Below, one piece after another: positions 9,016 to 17,332 of a stretch of DNA of 64,000 nucleotides. The DNA is from Rhodoferax sp. (GTDB taxonomy: Bacteria > Pseudomonadota > Gammaproteobacteria > Burkholderiales > Burkholderiaceae_C), in assembly GCA_024236015.1 (NCBI GenBank), contig JACKLK010000009.1, forward strand, positions 124,001 to 188,000, given 5' to 3'. The notes beneath the pieces were generated by a model. That model made no database searches. It had not been told where the DNA came from and saw only the letters and a program-made list of their open reading frames with translations. The translations under genes were made by a program, and so were the position numbers. Position 1 is the stretch's first letter; the number at the start of each line of letters is the position of its first letter.

Positions 9016-10307
9016 CGCTCGCCTTCACCATGTGCCTGGTCGTGCTGTTCGGCCTGGCCGCCATTGGCACGCCGATCGCGCACTCCATCATCGTCGGGGC
9101 CATCGTCTACCTGGCCATCAAGGGCCAGGATCTGGGCATCGCGGCCGAGCAGATCAGCTATGGCCTGTACGACAGCTTCGTGCTGCTGGCAGTGCCGCTG
9201 TTCATCGTCGCGGCCAACATCATGAATGCCGGCGCCATCAGCGAGCGGCTGCTGCGTTTCTGCGTTGGCGTGGTGGGCCGCTTCAAGGGCGGGCTGGGCC
9301 ATGTCAACATCGTCTCGAGCCTGATCTTCTCCGGCATGTCGGGCTCGGCCGTGGCCGATGCGGCCGGCATCGGCAAGGTCATCATCGAGATGATGACCAA
9401 GGGCAACCGTTATCCCCGCGGTTATGCCGCCGCCATCACGGCGGCATCGGCCACCATCGGTCCCATCATTCCGCCGTCGATCCCGATGGTGCTGTATGCG
9501 CTGGTCTCGGACACCTCGATCGGTTATCTGTTCCTGGGCGGCATCGTCCCGGGCCTGCTGATGGGGCTGGTGCTGATGACAATGAACACCTACATCTCGC
9601 ACAAGCGCGGATTCGCCGCCGACGAGGTGGTGCCGATCCGCCAGATTCCCGGCCTGACGGTGCGCGCCTTCCCCGCGCTGCTGATGCCGGTGATCCTGCT
9701 CTACGGCATCTACGGCGGCGCGACCACGCCGACCGAGGCCGCCGCCGTGGCCGCGGCCTATGCACTGGTGCTGGCGGCGTTCTTCTACCGTTCGTTGTCG
9801 GTCCGGTCGCTGCGCACCATCATGCTCGACAGCGTCAAGTCGTCGGCCTCGGTGGGCCTGGTGATCGGCGGTGCGCTGATCCTGAACTACATCGTCGCGT
9901 CGGAGAACATTCCCACGCTGCTGGCCGAGCAGATGGTGGGCATGGACATCTCGCCGATGGCGTTCCTGCTGGGCGTCAACCTGCTGCTGCTGCTGCTGGG
10001 CTGCATCCTGGATGCGACCACCATCATCCTGGTCATCATTCCGCTGTTCGTCGTGTCGGCCAGGGCGCTGGGCATCGACCTCGTGCATTTCGGCGTCGTC
10101 GTCGTCGTCAACTGCATGATCGGCCTGATCACGCCGCCCTATGGCGTGTTGCTGTTCGTCATCAACGGCACGACAGGCATCCCGCTGATCGAGATCATCC
10201 GCGAGATCGCGCCGTTCCTGGTCGCGCTGCTGTTCGCGCTGGCCTTGCTGATCTTCTTCCCGGCGATCGTGTTGTGGATGCCGATGATGTTCGGCTACGC
10301 GGGATGA
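9012..10307 (+). CDS. TRAP transporter large permease, DctM family
   Basis: A 431-residue protein with about twelve membrane segments, the usual size for DctM. Typical segments are SGMSGSAVADAAGIGKV, ATIGPIIPPSIPMVLYA with its paired prolines, YGGATTPTEAAAVAAAYA and a LITPPYGVLLFVINGTTG hairpin near the end. It is the ion-coupled transport subunit, working with the DctQ-type protein directly upstream. The gene ends 28 bases before the end of a convergent diguanylate cyclase gene, which closes the operon. Confidence 0.94.
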   Translation: MTLAFTMCLVVLFGLAAIGTPIAHSIIVGAIVYLAIKGQDLGIAAEQISYGLYDSFVLLAVPLFIVAANIMNAGAISERLLRFCVGVVGRFKGGLGHVNIVSSLIFSGMSGSAVADAAGIGKVIIEMMTKGNRYPRGYAAAITAASATIGPIIPPSIPMVLYALVSDTSIGYLFLGGIVPGLLMGLVLMTMNTYISHKRGFAADEVVPIRQIPGLTVRAFPALLMPVILLYGIYGGATTPTEAAAVAAAYALVLAAFFYRSLSVRSLRTIMLDSVKSSASVGLVIGGALILNYIVASENIPTLLAEQMVGMDISPMAFLLGVNLLLLLLGCILDATTIILVIIPLFVVSARALGIDLVHFGVVVVVNCMIGLITPPYGVLLFVINGTTGIPLIEIIREIAPFLVALLFALALLIFFPAIVLWMPMMFGYAG

Positions 10308-10335
10308 ACCCGTCCTGCCGTGTTCGGCGGCCGCC

Positions 10336-12153
10336 TCAGGCAGGCATGGCGATGTCGCGCCCGGCGAAGCCGACCTGACCCTTGCCCGCCTTCTTGCCGG
10401 CGTACATGGCGGCATCGGCGCGCTGGATCAGCGTCAAGGGGTCGAGTCCGTCGTCGGGTGCGATGCCGTAGCCGATGGTCAGCCCGACCTGGCAGGCATG
10501 GCCGGCCACGACGATGGGGTCGGCCAGCGCCTTGACCAGCTTCTCGGCCAGCTCGCGCACCTGCGTTTCGGTCTTCATGCCGCTGGAGAGCACCAGGAAC
10601 TCGTCGCCGCCGAGCCGCGAGACCATGTCCGAGCTGCGCAGGCTGGCCTGCAACCGGTGTGCCACCTCGACCAGCAAGGCGTCGCCGGTATCGTGGCCGT
10701 ATTCGTCGTTGACCTGCTTGAAGCCGTCCAGGTCCAGCATGTAGACCGCCACCAGTTCGTCCGGGCGCCGCTGGTTGATCGCGGTCGATACCGCGGAGTT
10801 CAGCATGCGCCGGTTGGGCAGGCCGGTCAGCGGGTCGGTATGTGCCATCGAATGCAGGTTGTCGCGTTCCAGCCGGGCCGCCTGCGCGGCGAGCTTGAGC
10901 GCGCGGGTCTGCAGGCCGAGTACCCGCATGAAGATCAGCATGTCCAGCGTGGCGCCGAACTGGAAGGCGTGCAAGGTCCAGAAGTTGGCGCCGACCTGGC
11001 CCTTGATCACGGCGATCAGCGTCCAGGTGGAGACGGCATAGACCGCCCAGGCCAGCAGGAACGAATGGCCGACCGGATCGCCGCGGCGGGCGCGCCGCCA
11101 GGCGCCGGGCAGGCCCAGCATGGCGGGCGCCAGGCCCAGCACGCTGACGATCAGCGTGACCTGCTGCACCGAGATGATGTCCAGGGCATAGAGCAGGGCC
11201 GAGGCCGTCGTCAGCACCGCCCCGAGCTTCATCAGGCGCGACAGGCCGGGGCCCATGTCCTTGCCGGCCAGCACCTGCTCGATGAACAGGAAGGACCCGG
11301 TGGCCGCGACCAGCGCGGACAGGCCGCCCATGTGCAGTTCCAGCCACCGGTTGCCCGGCCACACGAACTGCGCACCCACGCCGAACTGCAACAGACTGAA
11401 CAACACGCTGCCGCTGATCAGCAATGCGTACTTGATGAACAGGGGCTCGCGCAGCAGGGTCCATTGCCCCACGCTGTAGACCAGCAGGCACAGGCCCAGG
11501 CCCAGCAGGATGCCTTGCAGCATCTGCTCGCGCAGCGCCCGCCCGAGGAACTCCGATGGCCTGGACAGGCTGATCGGGAGAATCATGGCCCCGGTGTTCT
11601 CGACCCGCAGGTACAGCTGGTAGTCGGTGCCGGGCGACAGCGTCAGCCCCATCGCGATGGATCGGGCATTGACCATGCGCTCGTGCGGCGGTGTCAGGTT
11701 GCCGGAGCGCCCGCGCGTCACCACCTGGCCGTCGGCCACCAGGAAGATGTCGACCCGGTTGATCACGGGGTAGTCGATGTCGAGCACCCACAGGCCGCCG
11801 GCGTCGGGCGCGGCCGTGACCGGTATGCGCAACCAGACCGCCTCCTCGCGCAGTCCCAGCGTGCGGGCCGCCGTCGTGGGTACGCTGAACGCGGTATCGC
11901 GCCGCAGCACCTGTTCGATATCCATGTCCTTGCCGGGGTCGGACAGGATCCGGACCTGCGGCCAGAGATCGACATGCGAGCTGCCTGCGTCGAGCATGAT
12001 GGCCCGTTGCAGCTGCGCATGGGCCGGCGCCGCCACCAGGGCGGCCAGCATCACGGCCATGCCCAGCAGCACGAAGACGCGCAGCGGCAGGCCGCCCGGC
12101 CACGGCCGGCAATGGCTGGCTGTGGCGGCGCGGCGGCGCGGTCGTCGTCCCAT
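10336..12153 (-). CDS. Diguanylate cyclase with 7TM-DISM sensor
   Basis: A 605-residue membrane protein. After a signal peptide or first helix comes a periplasmic beta-sandwich of the DISMED2 type (about residues 45-170), then a seven-helix 7TMR-DISM block (about 180-385), a short coiled linker and a GGDEF domain (about 425-595). The active site reads RLGGDEF, and RSSD sits five residues ahead, which is the RxxD product-inhibition site. It should make cyclic-di-GMP in response to an external signal and be feedback-controlled. The ATG at 12153 gives no overlap with the upstream gene; an in-frame ATG at 12174 would add seven residues and overlap it by 14 bases. Confidence 0.9.
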   Translation of the reverse strand: MGRRPRRRAATASHCRPWPGGLPLRVFVLLGMAVMLAALVAAPAHAQLQRAIMLDAGSSHVDLWPQVRILSDPGKDMDIEQVLRRDTAFSVPTTAARTLGLREEAVWLRIPVTAAPDAGGLWVLDIDYPVINRVDIFLVADGQVVTRGRSGNLTPPHERMVNARSIAMGLTLSPGTDYQLYLRVENTGAMILPISLSRPSEFLGRALREQMLQGILLGLGLCLLVYSVGQWTLLREPLFIKYALLISGSVLFSLLQFGVGAQFVWPGNRWLELHMGGLSALVAATGSFLFIEQVLAGKDMGPGLSRLMKLGAVLTTASALLYALDIISVQQVTLIVSVLGLAPAMLGLPGAWRRARRGDPVGHSFLLAWAVYAVSTWTLIAVIKGQVGANFWTLHAFQFGATLDMLIFMRVLGLQTRALKLAAQAARLERDNLHSMAHTDPLTGLPNRRMLNSAVSTAINQRRPDELVAVYMLDLDGFKQVNDEYGHDTGDALLVEVAHRLQASLRSSDMVSRLGGDEFLVLSSGMKTETQVRELAEKLVKALADPIVVAGHACQVGLTIGYGIAPDDGLDPLTLIQRADAAMYAGKKAGKGQVGFAGRDIAMPA

Positions 12154-12160
12154 TGCGCGA

Positions 12161-13108
12161 TCAGCTCGACGCATCCAGTGCGTGCAGCCGCCGCTCCTGG
12201 CGACGCACCAGCCGTTCGATGTCCGCCCGGTCGGCGGCCGACAGGGCGGGGCCGGGCTTGCGCACCATGGCCGATGCGATCGCGCCGCGCTGCACCATCA
12301 GGTGCTTGCGCACGGCCAGTCCGATGCCGGCTTGTTGTTCGTAGCGCGCCAGTGGCAGGTAGGCGTCGAACAGGTCGTGCGCGCGTTCCACGTCGCCGCC
12401 CGCGTGCGCGGCGCATACGTCCACCATCATCTCGGGATAGGCGAAACCGGTCATCGCGCCGTCGGCGCCGCGGCCGAGTTCCTCCGGCAGGAACAGGCCG
12501 CCGCCGTTGCCGGCCAGGATGGAAGGCCGGGGCAGGTCGCCGCGCTCGCTGGCGGCACGCAGGGCCGAGAGCTTGGCCAGGCCGGGGCAGTCCTCGTGCT
12601 TGAGCATGACGCAGTTGGCCGCGTTCGCAAGGATGCGCAGCACGACACCGGTGGACATCTGGACGCCGGTGGACACCGGATGGTCCTGCAGCACCCAGGG
12701 CACGTCGGGGCCGAGGGTCTCGCCGACCATGTCGAAATAGGCGATGATCTGGTCGTCGGTGCGCAGGGTCGGCGCGGGCGCCACCATCACGCCGGACGCG
12801 CCCATGTCCATCACGCTGGCCGTGAGTTCGCGCATGGGCGCAAAACCGGCCGCCGAGGCCCCGACCACCACCGGCACCCGTCCGGCCACCCGTGCCAGCA
12901 CCTGCTTGACGAAGCTGCGCGACTCCTGCGCCGTGAGCTTGGTCGCCTCGCCCATGATGCCCAGGATGGTCAGCCCGGTGGCGCCGCGTTCCAGGTAGAA
13001 GTCGACCATGCGGTCGGTACTGGCCAGGTCGAGTGCACCGGTGTCGGTGAACGGTGTGACCGCGATCAGGTACACGCCTTTGGCGTTGCGGTCGAGTTTG
13101 TGCGTCAT
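12161..13108 (-). CDS. Dihydrodipicolinate synthase family aldolase
   Basis: A 315-residue TIM-barrel protein of the DapA/NanA family. The Schiff-base lysine is K170 in VMLKHED. Two usual signatures are changed: the GTTGE loop reads GIMGE (residues 50-54), and the YNxP motif carrying the catalytic Tyr reads LQDHP, placing Gln at 141. It is therefore unlikely to be the lysine-pathway enzyme and is better read as an aldolase or dehydratase on another 2-keto acid. The real start is the ATG at 13108; upstream open frame is not protein-like. It is the first gene of a minus-strand pair with the diguanylate cyclase. Confidence 0.85.
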   Translation of the reverse strand: MTHKLDRNAKGVYLIAVTPFTDTGALDLASTDRMVDFYLERGATGLTILGIMGEATKLTAQESRSFVKQVLARVAGRVPVVVGASAAGFAPMRELTASVMDMGASGVMVAPAPTLRTDDQIIAYFDMVGETLGPDVPWVLQDHPVSTGVQMSTGVVLRILANAANCVMLKHEDCPGLAKLSALRAASERGDLPRPSILAGNGGGLFLPEELGRGADGAMTGFAYPEMMVDVCAAHAGGDVERAHDLFDAYLPLARYEQQAGIGLAVRKHLMVQRGAIASAMVRKPGPALSAADRADIERLVRRQERRLHALDASS

Positions 13109-13226
13109 GCCAGTACGTCGATACGGTGAGGGCGCCTCGCCACGGAGGCGAAACAGGGGGAGTCGCGGCGAGCGCAAGCTTAGCATTGTGCGGGCAGCCT
13201 GGCGCATCGGTGTACAGTGGCTGCCC

Positions 13227-13640
13227 ATGGGCGATACCGCGCAACCGCTGCTGATCGACGAGTCCGAGGTCGAGACGACCGCGGTCCGGGCCCAGGGCGC
13301 CGGCGGCCAGAACGTGAACAAGGTCTCCAGCGCGGTGCACCTGCGCTTCGACATCGCCGCCTCCAGCCTGCCGGATCCGGTCAAGCAGCGCCTGCTGGCC
13401 TTGCGCGACAAGCGCATCACCCAGCAAGGCGTGCTGGTGATCAAGGCCCAGTCCTACCGCAGCCAGGACCAGAACCGGCTCGACGCGTTCGCCCGGCTGC
13501 ATGAACTGGTGCAAAGTGTCGCCGTCGCCCCCCGGGAGCGGCGCGCCACCCGTCCGACCCGTGCATCGGTGCGGCGCCGGCTGCAGGACAAGGCCCGGCG
13601 ATCCGAGATCAAGTCGGCCCGAGCCAGTCTGGCGGACTGA
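13227..13640 (+). CDS. arfB: Alternative ribosome-rescue peptidyl-tRNA hydrolase ArfB
   Basis: A 137-residue protein, the usual length for ArfB (YaeJ). It has the release-factor GGQ motif at residues 26-28 within QGAGGQNVNKVSS, followed by the beta strand HLRFD, and ends with a strongly basic tail (RRLQDKARRSEIKS) that in known ArfB enters the empty mRNA channel of stalled ribosomes. It hydrolyses peptidyl-tRNA on ribosomes that lack a stop codon. The ATG at 13227 starts the family's normal N-terminus. It diverges from the aldolase gene; the DUF3095 gene follows after 22 bases and may be co-transcribed. Confidence 0.93.
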   Translation: MGDTAQPLLIDESEVETTAVRAQGAGGQNVNKVSSAVHLRFDIAASSLPDPVKQRLLALRDKRITQQGVLVIKAQSYRSQDQNRLDAFARLHELVQSVAVAPRERRATRPTRASVRRRLQDKARRSEIKSARASLAD

Positions 13641-13662
13641 GCCTGTTGCGGTGGCCGCGCCC

Positions 13663-14856
13663 ATGGACCGAACCACCCACGCCGCGCCCGGCGGCAGCGA
13701 CGATTTCTTCGCCCGACTGCCGCTGCTGGCACAGGCCAGCGACACCTTCGATGGCGCACGTTATGGCGCCGCGCCGGACGACTGGGAGCTGGTCGTGACC
13801 GATATCGTCGGTTCCACGCCCCTGGTGGCGGCAGGCAAGCACAAGACCGTGAATTTCGTCGCGGCGATGGCGATCGCGGCACTGAAGAATCTGTGTGCCC
13901 CGACGCAGTTGCCGTTCCTGTTCGGCGGCGACGGGTCGGTGGTGATGGTGCCGCCCGCCCATGCGCAGGCCGCGCGCCAGGCGCTGGCGCGGGTCCGCGG
14001 GTTCGCCGCACGCGAATTCGGCATGCAGCTGCGCGTCGGCATCTGTCCGGTGGCGGTGCTGCGCCAGTTCGGCAGCGACGTGCGGGTCGGCCGCTTCGAG
14101 CCCACGCCGGGCAATTCCTTCGGCGTGTTCCAGGGCGGCGGTGTCGGCATGCTCGAGAACGCGGCGCGGGGCCGGGGCGACGCGGCGCTGATGGCCCGTG
14201 TCGCCGTGCCCGAGGCGCTGGACGACGGGCAGCCGGTCGACCTCGATGGGCTGTCGTGCCGCTGGAATCCGCTGCAGTCCGGGCGCGGTCGCATGCTGAC
14301 CCTGATCATCCACGGCGCAGCCGACCCCGGCGCCGTGCATGCCGAGGTCATGCGGCTGGCGCGACAAGGGGGTGCGGCGCCGCCGGTACGCCCGGATACC
14401 CTGTCCACCGGGTGGCCGCCGAAGGGCCTGATGCTCGAGGCGCAGGCCCGCAGGGGAGGCGGATTCCTGTGGACGGCGGTGCTCCGGCTGCTGGCGGAGA
14501 CGCTGCTGGCGCGGTTGATCTTCCTGTTCGGCAAGCCGGTCGGCGGCTTCGATCCCGGGCGCTACATCGACGAGACCGCGAGCAACACCGATTTCTGCAA
14601 GCACGACGACACCGTGAGCTTCGTCATCGACTGTCCGCAGGATTGCATCGCCGCCATCAAGACCTACCTGGACGGGCAGATGGCCGACGGGGCCCTGCAA
14701 TACGGCATGAACGTGTCGCAGACCGCGCTGATGACCTGCCTGGTGACCCATGCCTCGGGCGGCCTGCATGTGCACTTCGTGGACGGCGGCGATGGCGGCT
14801 ATACCAGCGCCGCGCGGACGATGAAGGCCAGGCGCGCGTCGGTATCGGCGGGGTGA
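13663..14856 (+). CDS. DUF3095 protein with nucleotide-cyclase-like motifs
   Basis: A 397-residue protein of the DUF3095 family, whose function is not established. The segment VVTDIVGST (44-52) resembles the metal-binding strand of class III adenylate/guanylate cyclases, and FGGDG (87-91) resembles the second metal-binding turn seen in cyclase and GGDEF folds. The C-terminal half contains a hydrophobic segment near 275-290 and a conserved-looking FCKHDDTVSFVID block. No signal peptide is evident. A GTG at 13651 is an alternative start. It follows arfB closely. Cyclase activity is a hypothesis from motif resemblance, not a known function. Confidence 0.75.
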   Translation: MDRTTHAAPGGSDDFFARLPLLAQASDTFDGARYGAAPDDWELVVTDIVGSTPLVAAGKHKTVNFVAAMAIAALKNLCAPTQLPFLFGGDGSVVMVPPAHAQAARQALARVRGFAAREFGMQLRVGICPVAVLRQFGSDVRVGRFEPTPGNSFGVFQGGGVGMLENAARGRGDAALMARVAVPEALDDGQPVDLDGLSCRWNPLQSGRGRMLTLIIHGAADPGAVHAEVMRLARQGGAAPPVRPDTLSTGWPPKGLMLEAQARRGGGFLWTAVLRLLAETLLARLIFLFGKPVGGFDPGRYIDETASNTDFCKHDDTVSFVIDCPQDCIAAIKTYLDGQMADGALQYGMNVSQTALMTCLVTHASGGLHVHFVDGGDGGYTSAARTMKARRASVSAG

Positions 14857-14904
14857 CGCAGAAGCGCTGCAGGCGGTGCGCGCCCGGCGCGCGGAGGCAC
14901 TCCG

Positions 14905-14921
14905 GTTTCGGCAGCCGAAAC
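14905..14921. promoter_or_regulatory. 17-bp perfect palindrome upstream of ABC operon
   Basis: GTTTCGGC and GCCGAAAC flank a single A. It lies 112 bases before the binding-protein gene and about 34 bases upstream of a possible -10 (TAGCAT, 14955-14960). It could be an operator for the following operon or a hairpin ending the DUF3095 transcript (a short T run, CTTTTCCCC, follows 10 bases later). No regulator gene lies directly beside it. Confidence 0.45.
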
Positions 14922-15032
14922 GACACGGCGCTTTTCCCCTGGCGACCAAGCTGCTAGCATGATCCGGCACAAGCGCGCCGGGTGGTGGCTGTTCCGGCGA
15001 TGGACCCAACCGATTCACGAGGAAGACACACC

Positions 15033-16316
15033 ATGCTGAACCGTCGCACGCTCCTGCAGGCCGGCACCGCGTTAACGTCCCTGGCGCTTCCCATTGCCGG
15101 CTGGAGCCAGGCCAAGCCGGACAAGCTGACCATCCTGTGCCACCGTGTGCACCGCTCGGTGCTCACAGGCGACAAGGGCGGCGACGCCACCGCCGAATGG
15201 ACGCGGCGCCACGGCATCGGCATCGAATGGATCACGCTCGACACCGGCCCGCTGCACGAACGGCTGTTCCGCGAGTCCAGCCTGTCGTCGACCTCGGTCG
15301 ACCTGGCCTTCCTGCTCAACACCCGGGCCACGCCCAACGTCACCAACCTGCTCGAGCCCCTGGACGGCCTGATGAAGGCCGATGCGCTCGAGGACCCGGC
15401 CGACATCTTCCCCGGCCTGCTCGCGGCGATGCGGTTCGGTGGCAAGACCTATGCCGTGCCGCACCGGCACGCAACCACCGGGTTCCACTACAACGAGGCC
15501 ATCTTCAAGGAGAAGGGTGTTCCGATCCCGCGGACCTTCGAGGACGTGATCGAGGCGGCGAAGAAGCTGACCTTCACCCGCGCCGACGGCAGCCAGGTGT
15601 TCGGGTTCCTGATCGAGGGCGACAACTACCCGAACGTGATCGACATGGCGCGTGCCTACGATGGCGACTTCATCACCGGTGACTACAAGCTCGGCGTCAA
15701 CGAACCGGCCATGCTGCGCGCGGTGCAGACCTTGCGCGATTTCTATGCCGCCGGCGTGATGCCGCGCAACTGGACCGCGATCAAGGGCGAAGAGGTCAAC
15801 ACCTGGATGCAGAGCGGTCGGGTCGCGATGACGATCACCTCGTTCGGCCGCACCCAGTTCTACAACGACAAGGAGAAATCCCGGCATCCGGGCGACATCA
15901 AGGTGATGGCCTTGCCGGCATCGCGCGACCTGAAGGCGAAGTTCCCGCAGGCGGCGCCGGCCAAGACCGAGTTCTGGGCGATGTGTATTCCCAAGAGCGC
16001 GCGCAACAAGCCGGTGGCGTGGAGCCTGATCAAGGAGTTGTCGTCCAAGAGCAATACCGTCAAGGCGGCGCTCAACGGCAACGGGCCGGTGCGCGCCTCC
16101 GCCTACAAGGACGCCGAGTTCGCCGCCAGGATGCCGTACGCCGCCGCCGAGGCCGCCACGCTCAAGGTGGCACGGGTGCCGATTCCGGCCTTCGACAACG
16201 CCGCGAAGGCGGGCGACATCTTTGTCGAGGAACTGCAGGCCGCCGTGCTCGGGCGCAAGGGCGTGGCGTTGGCGATGGACGACGTGGCCAGACGAGTCAA
16301 GCCCCTGTTGCCGTGA
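15033..16316 (+). CDS. ABC transporter extracellular solute-binding protein (family 1)
   Basis: A 427-residue binding protein of the sugar/oligosaccharide-type cluster. The N-terminus MLNRRTLLQAG looks like a Tat signal (RR at 4-5), with cleavage near GWSQA. The YAVPHRHATTGFHYN stretch and the WSLIKELSS region fit family-1 receptors. The ATG at 15033 is preceded by GAGGAAG. It is the first of eight genes linked by overlaps or gaps of a few bases, and the two permeases follow at 18531 and 19390. No ATPase gene is in the operon. The partner enzymes suggest the ligand is not a plain sugar. Confidence 0.9.
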   Translation: MLNRRTLLQAGTALTSLALPIAGWSQAKPDKLTILCHRVHRSVLTGDKGGDATAEWTRRHGIGIEWITLDTGPLHERLFRESSLSSTSVDLAFLLNTRATPNVTNLLEPLDGLMKADALEDPADIFPGLLAAMRFGGKTYAVPHRHATTGFHYNEAIFKEKGVPIPRTFEDVIEAAKKLTFTRADGSQVFGFLIEGDNYPNVIDMARAYDGDFITGDYKLGVNEPAMLRAVQTLRDFYAAGVMPRNWTAIKGEEVNTWMQSGRVAMTITSFGRTQFYNDKEKSRHPGDIKVMALPASRDLKAKFPQAAPAKTEFWAMCIPKSARNKPVAWSLIKELSSKSNTVKAALNGNGPVRASAYKDAEFAARMPYAAAEAATLKVARVPIPAFDNAAKAGDIFVEELQAAVLGRKGVALAMDDVARRVKPLLP

Positions 16317-17332
16317 ACGACGGCCAGCGCCTGACGGCCGGCCTGCCGCGGGTGCGGCTGGCGCACCTGCCCACGCCGCTCGAGCCTGCGCCGCGGCTGT
16401 CCGCACAGGCCGGGGGGGCGCCGGTCTGGTTCAAGCGCGAAGATCTCAGCGGCCTGGCGCTGGGCGGCAACAAGGCGCGCCAGCTTGAGTTCCTGATGGC
16501 CGACGCCCAGGCCCGCGGCGCGCAGGCCGTGGTCACCACCGCGGCAGTGCAGTCCAACTTCTGCCGTGCCTGTGCGGCCGCCGGGGCGATGCTGGGCATG
16601 CATGTGGGTTTGTTGCTGCGTGGCACCGGCACCGAGGAGCTGCAGGGGAACTACCTGCTCGACAGCCTGTTCGGCGCCGAGATGCGTTTCATCGATACCC
16701 GCGATCCGTATGACCCGGCGATTGCGCCGGCACTCGAGCGCTTCGTCGCCGATCTGCGCGCGCGGGGCCTGCGCACGCAGGTACTGCACCTGCCGGGCGC
16801 CACCGGCACGCTGGGGGCGGCCGCCATGGTCGACACCGGCGAGGAAATGGCGCGGCAGTTCGCCGAACATGCCATTGCACCGCAAGCGGTGTTCCTGGCC
16901 GCGGGGTCGGGCCTGACCGTGGCGGGCGTCGCCCTGGCGTTCAAGGCGCTCGGCCTGTCGACCCGTGTCGTCGGCATCTCCGTGCAGCGCCCGGCCGGCT
17001 TCATGTTGCCGTTGATCGTCGAACGCGCGAACGCGGCGGCCGAATTGCTGGGCCTGTCGGTGCGACTGCAGGCGGCCGACATCGACATCGACGACCGCCA
17101 TCTCGGCGACGGCTATGGGCAGGTGTCGGCGGCCGGCCTGCAGGCCATGCGCCTGGCCGGCCGCACGCAAGGCATCGTGCTCGATCCGGTCTACACCGGC
17201 AAGGCCATGGCCGGCATGCTGGCCCAGTTGCGCGAGGGCCGATTCGCCGGTGGCGCACCGGTGGTGTTCCTGCATTCCGGCGGCGCGCCCGGCTTGTTTG
17301 CGCAGGCGGCGCAGTGCGGGGTGCCGGCATGA
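16313..17332 (+). CDS. PLP-dependent D-cysteine desulfhydrase/ACC deaminase family enzyme
   Basis: A 339-residue fold-type II PLP enzyme. The N-terminal PTPLEPAPRLS block leads to WFKREDLSGLALGGNKARQLE, where the lysine after GGN is the PLP anchor. AAVQSNFCRACAAAG and the LAAGSGLTVAG phosphate loop also match the family, which performs beta-elimination or deamination on D-amino acids or cyclopropane amino acids. The start is a GTG at 16313 that overlaps the previous stop codon (GTGA), the same coupling used three more times in this operon. It probably releases ammonia and a keto acid from an imported amino compound. Confidence 0.85.
   Translation: MNDGQRLTAGLPRVRLAHLPTPLEPAPRLSAQAGGAPVWFKREDLSGLALGGNKARQLEFLMADAQARGAQAVVTTAAVQSNFCRACAAAGAMLGMHVGLLLRGTGTEELQGNYLLDSLFGAEMRFIDTRDPYDPAIAPALERFVADLRARGLRTQVLHLPGATGTLGAAAMVDTGEEMARQFAEHAIAPQAVFLAAGSGLTVAGVALAFKALGLSTRVVGISVQRPAGFMLPLIVERANAAAELLGLSVRLQAADIDIDDRHLGDGYGQVSAAGLQAMRLAGRTQGIVLDPVYTGKAMAGMLAQLREGRFAGGAPVVFLHSGGAPGLFAQAAQCGVPA

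Noticed and set aside
12161..13108. Biosynthetic dihydrodipicolinate synthase dapA
   Set aside because: The catalytic Tyr and the GTTGE loop are changed, and no lysine-pathway genes are adjacent.
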